Source: Pseudomonadota bacterium
Lineage (GTDB): Bacteria > Pseudomonadota > Alphaproteobacteria > Reyranellales > Reyranellaceae
Assembly (NCBI GenBank): GCA_023436825.1
Contig: JAEZHS010000210.1
Coordinates: forward strand, 1-13,247
Length of the DNA: 13,247 bases
Reading direction: 5' to 3'
The notes below the pieces were generated by a model. It was given only the letters and a program-made list of their open reading frames with translations. It did not search any database and was not told where the DNA came from. The position numbers and the translations under genes are program-made. This document shows, one piece after another, positions 4,927 through 11,355 of the stretch (its first letter is position 1; the number at the start of each line of letters is the position of its first letter).

Positions 4927-6033
4927 ATGATGGACTGGCGTCCGATTTCGGCCGATTCACACATTACCGAGCCGCCCAACTGCTATGTCGACCATATCGA
5001 TCCCGCCTGGCGGGATAGGGCGCCGCACGTCGTCTACAAGGAAGGCATGGGCGACATCTATGTCGTCGAGGGGATGAAGACGCCGGTGCCGATGGGCCTG
5101 ATCGCCGCGGCCGGCGTCGATCCCAAGGATATCCGCATCGGCGGCGCCAGGTTCGACGACCTGCACCGCAGCGGCTGGGATCCGACCGGGCGCGTGGCCG
5201 ACCAGGACAAGGACGGGGTCGCCGCCGAGGTCATCTATCCCAGCGTCGGCATGCTGCTCTGCAATCATCCCGACCTCGACTACAAGAAGGCCTGCTTCGA
5301 CGCCTACAATCGATGGCTGCTGACCTACGTGTCGCACGATCCGCAGCGGCTGATCGGGCTCGGCCAGACCTGCATCCGCACGATCAAGGAAGGCATCGAG
5401 GATCTCGAGCGCATCAAGGCGATGGGCTTTCGCGGCGTCATGATGCCTGGCAATCCGGGCGAGAAGGACTACGACGATCCCGCGTACGATCCGTTCTGGG
5501 AGGCGGCCGTCGCGCTGGAACTGCCGCTCAGTTTCCACATCCTGACGTCGAGCGGCGACAACACCATGATCAAGCCGCGCGGACCCAAGATCAACAGCTT
5601 CCTGTCGATCATCCGTGGCTGCCAGGACATCATGGGCATGCTGGTCTATTCCGGGGTGTTCGAACGCCATCCCGAGCTGCGCGTCGTCTGCGTCGAAGCC
5701 GATGCCGGTTGGGCGCCGCATTTCATGTACCGCATGGACCACGCCTACAAGCGCCATCGCTACTGGATGAAGGGCAAGGAGCTGCAGCGCCTGCCGTCGG
5801 AGTATTTCCGCAAGCACATCGCTCTCACCTTCCAGGACGACTGGACGGCCTTCCAGTTCGCCGAGCAGCTCGACCCACATCAACTGATGTGGGCCAACGA
5901 CTTCCCGCACAGTGATTCCACCTGGCCGCGCAGCCAGGACGTGATCGCCGAGCAGGCCGCGCATCTCAGCCCTGGGTTGAAGAAGCGCATCCTGCGCGAC
6001 AATGTAGCGGAGCTCTACAAGCTCGCGGCCTGA
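4927..6033 (+). CDS. Metal-dependent amidohydrolase (Amidohydro_2 family)
   Basis: A 368-residue cytoplasmic protein of the amidohydrolase-2 family (PF04909 type, TIM barrel). The first metal site appears as D-S-H-I-T-E-P (Asp10, His12, Glu15), where related enzymes have DxH or HxH followed by Glu-Pro. Further likely ligands are His204 (LPLSFHIL), Glu257 (VCVEADAGWAPH) and Asp325 with His328 (MWANDFPHSDSTWP). VYSGVFERHPELR is also typical. Family members hydrolyse or decarboxylate cyclic and aromatic acids; the substrate here cannot be told. AGGAGG at 4917-4922 is four bases from ATG 4927 and seven from the adjacent ATG 4930, so either may be used. It appears to be single-gene; the next gene has its own promoter site at 6073. 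Confidence 0.92.
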   Translation: MMDWRPISADSHITEPPNCYVDHIDPAWRDRAPHVVYKEGMGDIYVVEGMKTPVPMGLIAAAGVDPKDIRIGGARFDDLHRSGWDPTGRVADQDKDGVAAEVIYPSVGMLLCNHPDLDYKKACFDAYNRWLLTYVSHDPQRLIGLGQTCIRTIKEGIEDLERIKAMGFRGVMMPGNPGEKDYDDPAYDPFWEAAVALELPLSFHILTSSGDNTMIKPRGPKINSFLSIIRGCQDIMGMLVYSGVFERHPELRVVCVEADAGWAPHFMYRMDHAYKRHRYWMKGKELQRLPSEYFRKHIALTFQDDWTAFQFAEQLDPHQLMWANDFPHSDSTWPRSQDVIAEQAAHLSPGLKKRILRDNVAELYKLAA

Positions 6034-6072
6034 GCCGTCGCTGCCAGGCCGCCGCGCATTCTGCACGCTGCG

Positions 6073-6097
6073 GGAACCCGGGCAGGATTGTGGCGTT
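6073..6097 (+). promoter_or_regulatory. EcfG-type general-stress promoter (P2)
   Basis: GGAAC at 6073-6077, 16 bases, then CGTT at 6094-6097: an exact match to GGAAC-N16/17-CGTT. It is 82 bases before the OmpA-family lipoprotein start and in the right orientation, in a 145-base gap after the amidohydrolase gene. Confidence 0.8.
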
Positions 6098-6178
6098 GCC
6101 CCCCGAACGCGTGCGCTGCCGCGCGATCCGGAGGGGACCTCCGCCCCTTCGAAGCCTCCGCTTTGAGGGGAACAAATC

Positions 6179-6853
6179 ATGCTCAGGAAACTGTTGGTTG
6201 TCCTTGCGACAACGCTGCTCGCGGCCGCCTGCGCCCCGGAGCCGCCGCCACCTCCGCCGCCGCCACCGCCCGTCGCGGCGCCGCAGTCCTTCATGGTCTT
6301 CTTCGATTGGGATCGCTCGAACCTGTCGCAGCAGGCGGTTCAGACCATCGGCCAGGCCGCCGCCGCCTTCAAGGCGCGCGGCAGTGCGCGTGTCACGGCG
6401 ACCGGCCATACCGATACATCGGGACCGGAGAACTACAACATGGCGCTGTCGCTGCGGCGCGCCAATGCGGTGAAGAACGAGCTTGGCCGCCAGGGCGTGC
6501 CGGCCGACGCCATCACGGTGATCGGCAAGGGCGAGTCCAACCCACTGGTAGCGACCGGCGACGGCGTGCGCGAACCGCAGAACCGCCGCGTCGAGATCGT
6601 GATGGATGGGCAGATGGTGTCGACGACCACGGTCTTCTCCGACCCGCGCAGCTACTGCAAGGCGCTCAGCGACAAGTGGCGCGAGTTCCGCACCTCCCAG
6701 CTCGACACGCCTGAAGCGGCGGCCATCGCCAGGTGCGAAGCGGGCGACTATCAGGGCGGCATTCCGTTGCTGGAGAATTCCCTGATCGCCAACAAGATCC
6801 CGTTGCCGGCGCCCGGCTACCGCTGGCCGGGCCGGCCCATCGGACCGAGCTGA
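6179..6853 (+). CDS. OmpA-family outer-membrane lipoprotein with Pro-rich linker
   Basis: A 224-residue lipoprotein. Residues 1-18 are a lipoprotein signal (hydrophobic LLVVLATTLLAAAC, lipid-modified Cys18). There follows a run of about ten prolines, then an OmpA-type peptidoglycan-binding domain at about residues 38-142. It shows TGHTDTSGPENYNMALSLRR with Asp79 and Arg94, the pair expected to hold diaminopimelate, and NRRVEIV at the end. The last 80 residues are not part of OmpA: YCKALSDKWREF, then ARCEAGDYQGGIPLLENSL, a single TPR-like unit with two cysteines (160, 186). It should tie the outer membrane to the cell wall. GAGGGGA lies just before the ATG. The exact EcfG-type site at 6073 suggests general-stress control, and a strong terminator follows at 6877. 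Confidence 0.93.
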   Translation: MLRKLLVVLATTLLAAACAPEPPPPPPPPPPVAAPQSFMVFFDWDRSNLSQQAVQTIGQAAAAFKARGSARVTATGHTDTSGPENYNMALSLRRANAVKNELGRQGVPADAITVIGKGESNPLVATGDGVREPQNRRVEIVMDGQMVSTTTVFSDPRSYCKALSDKWREFRTSQLDTPEAAAIARCEAGDYQGGIPLLENSLIANKIPLPAPGYRWPGRPIGPS

Positions 6854-6876
6854 GATCGATCGATTGCGCGAGGAAG

Positions 6877-6904
6877 AGGCGGCCCGCAAAGGGCCGCCTT
6901 TTTT
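6877..6904 (+). terminator. Rho-independent terminator after the OmpA lipoprotein gene
   Basis: Stem AGGCGGCCC (6877-6885), loop GCAAA, stem GGGCCGCCT (6891-6899), then a T-run to 6904. It lies 24 bases past the TGA. The Nudix gene's stop codon on the other strand overlaps the T-run, so the hairpin separates convergent genes. Confidence 0.92.
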
Positions 6905-7367
6905 ACGGCTTGGTGCGGAGTGCCTCGAGACGGTCGATGAATGGCCTTTGACCGGCATTGATCTTCTGGCGCGCCTCATCCGGCGAAAACCATGTCGCGC
7001 GATCGACTTCGGGGAACGATTGCCGCCGGCCGCTGCGCGGCGGCCATTCGATCTCGAAGCTGTTGCCCGAGATGCGCTCGACATCGAGATCGCCCTCGAG
7101 GGCGAAGCCATCGACTTGCTTGCCGCCGCGCTGGCGAATGCGCCCGAGAGGAATCAGCTCACCCGCTGGCATGGCGCCGAGCTCCTCGGCGAATTCGCGA
7201 CGCGCCGTCGTTTCCGCATCCTCGCCCGCGCCGCGTTCGCCTTTGGGAATGGTCCAGGCGCCATCGTCCTTGTTGCGCCAGAACGGCCCGCCGGGATGGA
7301 CCAGCAACACCACCAGGTCGCGACCGTTGCGCTTGTACAGGAGAATGCCGGCGCTTTCGGCGGCCAT
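6903..7367 (-). CDS. Nudix hydrolase
   Basis: A 154-residue cytoplasmic enzyme with a complete Nudix box, GX5EX7REUXEEXGU, at residues 43-65: Gly43, Glu49 and REFAEELGA (57-65). The paired glutamates bind the Mg ions that drive hydrolysis of nucleoside-diphosphate-linked substrates. Preceding strands (AGILLYKRNG, VVLLVHPGGPFW, GAWTIPKGE) fit the fold. The KDDGAWTIPKGE context is common in small bacterial Nudix proteins of the MutT or Ap4A-hydrolase kind, but the substrate cannot be assigned. A short GAGG lies five bases before ATG 7367. It converges on the OmpA lipoprotein gene and stands divergent from the small lipoprotein pair at 7599. Confidence 0.93.
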   Translation of the reverse strand: MAAESAGILLYKRNGRDLVVLLVHPGGPFWRNKDDGAWTIPKGERGAGEDAETTARREFAEELGAMPAGELIPLGRIRQRGGKQVDGFALEGDLDVERISGNSFEIEWPPRSGRRQSFPEVDRATWFSPDEARQKINAGQRPFIDRLEALRTKP

Positions 7368-7390
7368 TCAGCGCCTCACGCTCCGCCAGG

Positions 7391-7444
7391 CCCCGCCTCG
7401 AGCGCACTCACCGATAACGTCGAGGAGCGGCCTTCGAGGCGGGG
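7391..7444. repeat. Long inverted repeat in the leader region of the lipoprotein pair
   Basis: CCCCGCCTCGA (7391-7401) and TCGAGGCGGGG (7434-7444) are perfect 11-base arms around a 32-base loop. A second, shorter stem, GCCGGT (7445-7450) with ACCGGC (7462-7467), follows directly. It fills the divergent region between the Nudix gene (start 7367) and the lipoprotein genes (7599). Role unknown. Confidence 0.6.
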
Positions 7445-7598
7445 GCCGGTACGTTGGAAAAACCGGCAAAGAAACAAACGCTGGACCGGGATCGGCGGTT
7501 GCCCACATCTGGAAGGTTCCCGCAAGGCAGCGTCTGCTTTTGAACGGCAACCTGACCGGGGAAGGTCCGTTGTCGTCCCACACAGGGAGTACCAACCG

Positions 7599-7787
7599 AT
7601 GAAGCCTATTCTTCCCATTCTTGCCATCGTCGTTGTCGGCCTGGTCAGCGCGTGCACTTATCGACATGAAACCGTTGAGCGTCCTGCCGCTCCGGCTGCA
7701 ACCGTCGTTGCCACGCCGGCGCCGGCGTCGAACACCGTGGTCTACACCGAGCCGACACCCGCAACCACGACCGTCTATACCCGCTAG
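7599..7787 (+). CDS. Small lipoprotein A of a tandem pair
   Basis: A 62-residue lipoprotein. It has two positively placed N-terminal residues, a hydrophobic stretch (ILPILAIVVVGLVSA) and lipobox Cys19. The mature part of about 44 residues is low-complexity, rich in Ala, Pro, Thr and Val, with a repeated tail: NTVVYTEPTPATTTVYTR. No fold is recognised. AGGGAG at 7584-7589 lies nine bases before ATG 7599. The next gene begins ten bases after its stop and encodes a related lipoprotein ending in the same residues, so the two form an operon derived by duplication. The mature region is too short to span the periplasm; an outer-membrane or cell-wall decoration is the most one can infer. Confidence 0.85.
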   Translation: MKPILPILAIVVVGLVSACTYRHETVERPAAPAATVVATPAPASNTVVYTEPTPATTTVYTR

Positions 7788-7797
7788 GGAGCAAGCC

Positions 7798-7974
7798 ATG
7801 AAGTCCCTGCTTGTCTTCGCCTCCGTCGCGAGCGCGATCCTCGCCTCGGCCTGTACGATTCGCGAAGAACGGACCGTTCAGCCGGCGCCGTCCACCGCGG
7901 TGGTGGCGCCCGCACCGTCCGCCGTCGTCTACACAGACACCGCGCCCAAGACGACGACCGTTTACACACGCTGA
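7798..7974 (+). CDS. Small lipoprotein B of a tandem pair
   Basis: A 58-residue lipoprotein paralogous to its upstream neighbour. The signal MKSLLVFASVASAILASA ends in lipid-attachment Cys19. The mature part starts TIREERTVQPAPSTAVV and ends SAVVYTDTAPKTTTVYTR, against TYRHETVERPAAPAATVV and VVYTEPTPATTTVYTR in lipoprotein A. The upstream stop codon merges into TAGGGAG, which serves as this gene's ribosome-binding site, so translation is probably coupled. An exact 16-base tandem duplication covers its last codons, its stop and the following bases. Two hairpins, the second a clear terminator, follow. Function unknown. Confidence 0.85.
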   Translation: MKSLLVFASVASAILASACTIREERTVQPAPSTAVVAPAPSAVVYTDTAPKTTTVYTR

Positions 7975-7990
7975 CGTTTACACACGCTGA
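7959..7990. repeat. 16-bp tandem duplication across a stop codon
   Basis: CGTTTACACACGCTGA occurs at 7959-7974 and again, exactly, at 7975-7990. The first copy ends with the stop codon of lipoprotein B. The exact identity suggests a recent slippage event. Confidence 0.9.
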
Positions 7991-8003
7991 CACAGGCTTC
8001 TCC

Positions 8004-8036
8004 CGCGCCCGGCGTCGCTTCCCCGCGCCGGGCGCG
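8004..8036. repeat. GC-rich perfect hairpin after the lipoprotein pair
   Basis: CGCGCCCGGCG (8004-8014) and CGCCGGGCGCG (8026-8036) pair perfectly over 11 bases with an 11-base loop. There is no T-run. It directly precedes the terminator at 8044 and may protect the mRNA 3' end. Confidence 0.75.
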
Positions 8037-8043
8037 CCGACTG

Positions 8044-8076
8044 GCCCACCCGATGAGTAAATCGGGTGGGCTTTTT
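8044..8076 (+). terminator. Rho-independent terminator
   Basis: GCCCACCCGAT (8044-8054), loop GAGTAA, ATCGGGTGGGC (8061-8071), then TTTTT (8072-8076). A perfect 11-base stem ends the lipoprotein operon and separates it from the convergent gene that stops at 8113. Confidence 0.93.
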
Positions 8077-8112
8077 CATGGCGCCCCCTTTCTTCGTGTC
8101 GAGGTGCCGTGA

Positions 8113-8691
8113 TCAGTTGTGCCGGTCGCGTGGGCCGGGCCGGGCTGCTGCTTCCAGGAGCTCGTTGCGGGTGCGGACCACCGCAGGGTCCTGGGCATCG
8201 ATTTGTTCGGCTTCGTCGAGGGCGCGGTCGGCGGCGTCGTAGTCGCGCCGGGCGATGGCGGTTCGCGCGGCGTCGACCAGGGCGGCGATGTGCGTTGCGT
8301 CCTGGCGGGGTTCGGCGCGATCGCGCCGGGGATCGCCGCGGCTTGTCCGCAACTCGGCGATCTCGCGTCTCGCCGCGGCAGTCTCGGCAAAGCCCGGCAC
8401 CATGCGATCAGCGCCCTGCAACGCCATTTCGGCGCCGGTGAAATCGCCCCGTGTCGCCTTTCGCCGCGCGTCCGCGATCGCCGACCGCGCCCGGTCGACC
8501 TGGCTTGCCGAGTGGCCCGTCGGCGCCGCCTGCTGGGACGTGGGTGCGACGGGCGGCAGGGCTTGCGACACCGGCGGCAGGTCCTGGTTGTTCCGATAGA
8601 TGTAGTAGCCGCCACCGGCCACGACGACCGACAGCGCGCCGAGAAGCGCGTAGAGAAGCCCGTTGCCGGGACCGGAGTTGTCGTCCGCCAC
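8113..8691 (-). CDS. Membrane-anchored protein with two TPR-like helical repeats
   Basis: A 192-residue protein. A short polar N-terminus is followed by a transmembrane segment at about residues 12-32 (LLYALLGALSVVVAGGGYYI), then a Pro/Gln-rich linker (38-60). Two related helical units follow: residues 67-115 (ARSAIADARRKATRGDFTGA..AL..AD) and 135-182 (LVDAARTAIARRDYDAADRA..DEAE). The G/RDF/Y..A...L..A pattern is TPR-like, so a periplasmic scaffold is likely. The start is GTG at 8691, with AGGAGG at 8698-8703 six bases upstream. An exact EcfG-type promoter lies 54-79 bases upstream, squeezed between this start and the galE stop codon. So it is probably transcribed under general stress apart from galE. 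No enzymatic domain is seen. Confidence 0.82.
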   Translation of the reverse strand: MADDNSGPGNGLLYALLGALSVVVAGGGYYIYRNNQDLPPVSQALPPVAPTSQQAAPTGHSASQVDRARSAIADARRKATRGDFTGAEMALQGADRMVPGFAETAAARREIAELRTSRGDPRRDRAEPRQDATHIAALVDAARTAIARRDYDAADRALDEAEQIDAQDPAVVRTRNELLEAAARPGPRDRHN

Positions 8692-8744
8692 GAGGTACCT
8701 CCTGCGGTCCGTTCTGGCCCGAACCGGTGCTGGACGTCGGGAAA

Positions 8745-8770
8745 AACGCCGCCGGGGGCACTAGTGTTCC
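8745..8770 (-). promoter_or_regulatory. EcfG-type general-stress promoter (P3)
   Basis: On the minus strand GGAAC (8770-8766), 17 bases, CGTT (8748-8745): an exact consensus match. GGAAC begins at the base right after the galE stop codon (TAA, 8773-8771). It drives the gene starting at 8691. Confidence 0.8.
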
Positions 8771-9772
8771 TTATCGGACCATGGCGCGACGCCAGCGGAC
8801 GGTGTCCTCGATCTGCGTCTCGAGGCCGCGCAACGGCGTCCATCCCAGGTCGCGCTGCGCCTTGGCGATGCAGCCCACCAGCTGGGGCGAATCACCCGGC
8901 CGGCGTGCGCCGAAGACGTGCGGCACCGGCCGGCCGACCGCGCGGCCGATCTCCTGGACCACCTGCTTGACGCTGTAACCGGCGCCGGAGCCGAGGTTGA
9001 ACACGTCGTGGCGCCCGCGGCCGGGCTTCTGCCGCATCAGCCATTGCACGGCCTTGAGATGGGCATCGGCCAGGTCCGACACGTGCACGAAGTCGCGCAC
9101 GCACGAGCCGTCCTGTGTCGGGTAGTCCTCGCCGTGCACGATCAGCGTCCCGCGCAGGCCGAGCGCGGCATCGACGGCCAGCGGCAGCAGATGGGTCTCG
9201 GGCTCGTGCGCCTCGCCGATCTCGCCGGCCGAGTCGGCGCCGGCGGCGTTGAAGTAGCGCAGCGACGCCGAGCGCAGGCCGCGCCACGTCGCGGCCTCCA
9301 GCGCGCGCTCCACGCTCGCCTTGGAGACGCCATAGGGGTTGAGGGGGGCGATCTTGTGTCCCTCCTGCAGGAGCTCGGCCTGCGGTATCCCGTAGACGGC
9401 GCAGGTGCTCGAGAACACGAAGGCCTCGACCTTGTGGCGGATGGCGGCACCGATCAGAACGCGGCTCTTCGCGGAGTTGTTGACAAGGTAGCGCTGGGGA
9501 TTGGCGACCGATTCGCCGACTTCGATATAGCCCGCCAGGTGAATGACGACCTGCGGCTTGTGGCGCTGGAAGACTTCCTCGATGAAGCGTCCGTCGCCGA
9601 CATCGCCCCGCGCCAGCTCGCCCCAGCGTACAGCCCACTCATGTCCCTTCTCGAGCGTGTCGAGACAGAGCGGCTGGGCGCCGGCCTCGGCCAGCGCCTT
9701 GCAAACGTGGCTGCCGATGTAGCCGGCGCCGCCGGTGACCAGCACCGGCCCGCGAACGGTGGACGCAAACAA
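8771..9772 (-). CDS. galE: UDP-glucose 4-epimerase
   Basis: A 333-residue extended short-chain dehydrogenase that interconverts UDP-glucose and UDP-galactose in the cytosol. The NAD-binding motif is TGGAGYIGSH (residues 13-22). The catalytic set is SSTCAVYG (Ser/Thr 121-123) and Tyr147-x3-Lys151 in NPYGVSKASVE. RYFNAAGAD and the late DYPTQDGSCVRDFVHVSDLA are GalE signatures. Length is normal. The start is a TTG at 9772 with GGAGGA eight bases upstream; a stop codon follows close upstream in frame, so no longer form is possible. It lies downstream of a GT4 glycosyltransferase on the same strand, with a 185-base gap that holds an exact EcfG-type site. It likely feeds UDP-galactose into surface polysaccharide made with the neighbouring transferases. 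Confidence 0.95.
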   Translation of the reverse strand: MFASTVRGPVLVTGGAGYIGSHVCKALAEAGAQPLCLDTLEKGHEWAVRWGELARGDVGDGRFIEEVFQRHKPQVVIHLAGYIEVGESVANPQRYLVNNSAKSRVLIGAAIRHKVEAFVFSSTCAVYGIPQAELLQEGHKIAPLNPYGVSKASVERALEAATWRGLRSASLRYFNAAGADSAGEIGEAHEPETHLLPLAVDAALGLRGTLIVHGEDYPTQDGSCVRDFVHVSDLADAHLKAVQWLMRQKPGRGRHDVFNLGSGAGYSVKQVVQEIGRAVGRPVPHVFGARRPGDSPQLVGCIAKAQRDLGWTPLRGLETQIEDTVRWRRAMVR

Positions 9773-9841
9773 GTATCAATTCCTCCGGGTTGGACGGCAG
9801 ACGTTGGTCGATGTGAAAACATCACTCAATCGCCGTGAAGG

Positions 9842-9860
9842 CTGATCACACACTGATCAC
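9842..9860. promoter_or_regulatory. Twin CTGATCAC boxes in the galE leader
   Basis: CTGATCAC at 9842-9849 and 9853-9860 repeat with an 11-base period, about one helix turn. Each holds the palindrome TGATCA. A related GTGATCAA lies at 11275-11282, ahead of the divergent glycosyltransferase genes. An operator is possible but unproven. Confidence 0.3.
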
Positions 9861-9920
9861 CAGCGATTCCGGCACGAGCGCGGCTTCGACATTGCCGGCC
9901 TCTATACGATCGGCCGCGAA

Positions 9921-9945
9921 AACGCACTGCGCCTGGTCGGGTTCC
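9921..9945 (-). promoter_or_regulatory. EcfG-type general-stress promoter (P4)
   Basis: On the minus strand GGAAC (9945-9941), 16 bases, CGTT (9924-9921): an exact consensus match in the gap after the glycosyltransferase stop at 9958. The next gene in this direction is galE at 9772, which would give a leader of about 140 bases. The long leader makes this the least certain of the four sites. Confidence 0.6.
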
Positions 9946-9957
9946 GTCGCACCTTGA

Positions 9958-11202
9958 TCATCGGGGCCGCGACACAGGCCTGAATCTGGCCAGCTTCTCG
10001 CAAAGCTCGGCGACATCCTCCTTGGCGACGAACATCGTCGAGGGCACCGTCGCAAGGCGCATACGGATGAGCTCGTAGTCCTCCTCCGTCAGCCGCTCGA
10101 AGAAGCGCACCAAGGAATCCTCGAGAGGGGCGTCGAAGGTCCAGCCGATGCGATGCTTCTCGATAACGTTGCCGACCTCGAAGCGATGGACGGCAAGGCA
10201 CGGCACGCCGTAGTAGCCGGCTTCGTAGAAGCGGCACGGCATCAGCCAGCGCGAGTTGTGGTCGGTGTGCTCGAGATCGAGCGCCCAGGCGAAGTCGACG
10301 CTGCGGTAGAGCCGCTCGAGATCCTGCTGCGGCAGATAGGGACCGCTGTAGTCGACGTTGGGGCAGCGGCGCAGCACGGTCTCGAACTTGGCCTGCTCGA
10401 CGGTGGTGAACACACCGCCGAACTTGAAGATGACGCGATCCTTCAGGCGATGAGCCAGCCGCGCGATGAGATCGACGGTGGCCTCGCCGCGGATCAGGCC
10501 GTAATAGCCGACCACCCACGGCCGGCGGCCCGCTCCCGGCTTGATTGCCGTCGGGCGGGCCCGGGTGGGCGAGGGGTAGAGCTTGTTCTCCAACAGGAAC
10601 CAGTCGCCGGAATACTTCTGCACGGCCGAGAAGTAGTTGCGATGGAAGCCGGGCGAGGACAGCACCAGCAGGCTGACGCGCCGCAGGCACAGTCGCTCGA
10701 TCGCGCGCAGGAACGTCGGCACCAACCCGCGGCGCATCAGGATGGCGGGGATGTCCAGCACTTCGTAGGCGATCGGCGCGCGCGAGAAGGCGATCAGGCG
10801 GCCGAGCAGAGCCAGCAGGAGCTGGTCGATGTTGCGGGCATAGAAGATCGAAGCGCGTGCCAGCGTGCGGCGGTTGGCGAACAGCGCGGGCACGGCGTGC
10901 AGCAACGCGCTCAGCCGATGCCAGTACTTGAGGTCGGTCGTGAAGCCGAGCGGCACGTTGGGCCACGGCGGTTGATAATCCGTGTTGTAGCGCTCGCGGC
11001 GAAAACCGAAGACCGTGACGCTGTAGCCGAAATCCATGAACTGCTGGACGCGCTTCAACGTGCTGGCATCGGTCACGTCGGGACAGAAGAACGACAGCGC
11101 GACATCCTGTGCGGCGCGCTCCGACGCAACGTCGTCATCGCGTGTCACGTCAGCGACGACGCGGATGTCGCTCGCGTCTCTGGCTTCGATTGATCCGTGC
11201 AT
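9958..11202 (-). CDS. GT-B glycosyltransferase (GT4-like)
   Basis: A 414-residue transferase of the GT-B fold. The N-terminal half has the acceptor-side pattern: ALSFFCPDVTDASTLKRVQQ, an ARNIDQLLLALL segment, YEVLDIP. The C-terminal half binds the nucleotide sugar: VVGYYGLIRGEATVDLI (230-246), VIFKFGG, YSGPYLPQQDLERLY, and NSRWLMPCRFYEAGYYGVPCL (316-336) with Glu327 in the place of the second glutamate of EX7E. Donor and acceptor are unknown. ATG 11202 is preferred (GGGAG about ten bases upstream). An in-frame ATG at 11271 adds 23 residues but has no ribosome-binding site. It is divergent from the second glycosyltransferase at 11356 and followed by galE, so it belongs to the polysaccharide block. 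Confidence 0.85.
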   Translation of the reverse strand: MHGSIEARDASDIRVVADVTRDDDVASERAAQDVALSFFCPDVTDASTLKRVQQFMDFGYSVTVFGFRRERYNTDYQPPWPNVPLGFTTDLKYWHRLSALLHAVPALFANRRTLARASIFYARNIDQLLLALLGRLIAFSRAPIAYEVLDIPAILMRRGLVPTFLRAIERLCLRRVSLLVLSSPGFHRNYFSAVQKYSGDWFLLENKLYPSPTRARPTAIKPGAGRRPWVVGYYGLIRGEATVDLIARLAHRLKDRVIFKFGGVFTTVEQAKFETVLRRCPNVDYSGPYLPQQDLERLYRSVDFAWALDLEHTDHNSRWLMPCRFYEAGYYGVPCLAVHRFEVGNVIEKHRIGWTFDAPLEDSLVRFFERLTEEDYELIRMRLATVPSTMFVAKEDVAELCEKLARFRPVSRPR

Positions 11203-11355
11203 CCGACGGCGTCTCCCGATCGCGGTAGCCGGTAATGTCGAGGACAGTATCGCGGAGCGTGACGGCGCCATTACGTGATCAATCTGTGGCGTCGAATCTA
11301 CGTGAAATCCGTGTCACAGGTTAATCACTAGCGGGGGCGTGGGGTGGGATGTTTC

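Noticed and set aside
4957..6294. Minus-strand open frame of 445 codons
   Set aside because: It is the antisense of the well-supported amidohydrolase and the start of the OmpA gene, with low-complexity Gly and Ala/Val composition. High GC leaves such frames open by chance.
5966..7111. Minus-strand open frame of 381 codons
   Set aside because: It is antisense to the OmpA lipoprotein and runs through the terminator and the Nudix gene; Arg-rich and without motifs.
9840..9957. Short coding piece ending RIEAGNVEAALVPESLVISV on the minus strand
   Set aside because: It reads somewhat like protein, but has no start after the glycosyltransferase stop and lies in a different frame from it; chance or old debris cannot be told apart.
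10153..11193. Plus-strand open frame of 346 codons
   Set aside because: It is the antisense of the GT4-like glycosyltransferase, with typical shadow composition (Glu, Gln, Arg, Val).
11203..11355. Operator between divergent glycosyltransferases (GTGATCAA near 11275 with TTAATCAC near 11326)
   Set aside because: The inverted match has one mismatch and 40-odd bases between the arms; too weak to list as a site without comparison to relatives.
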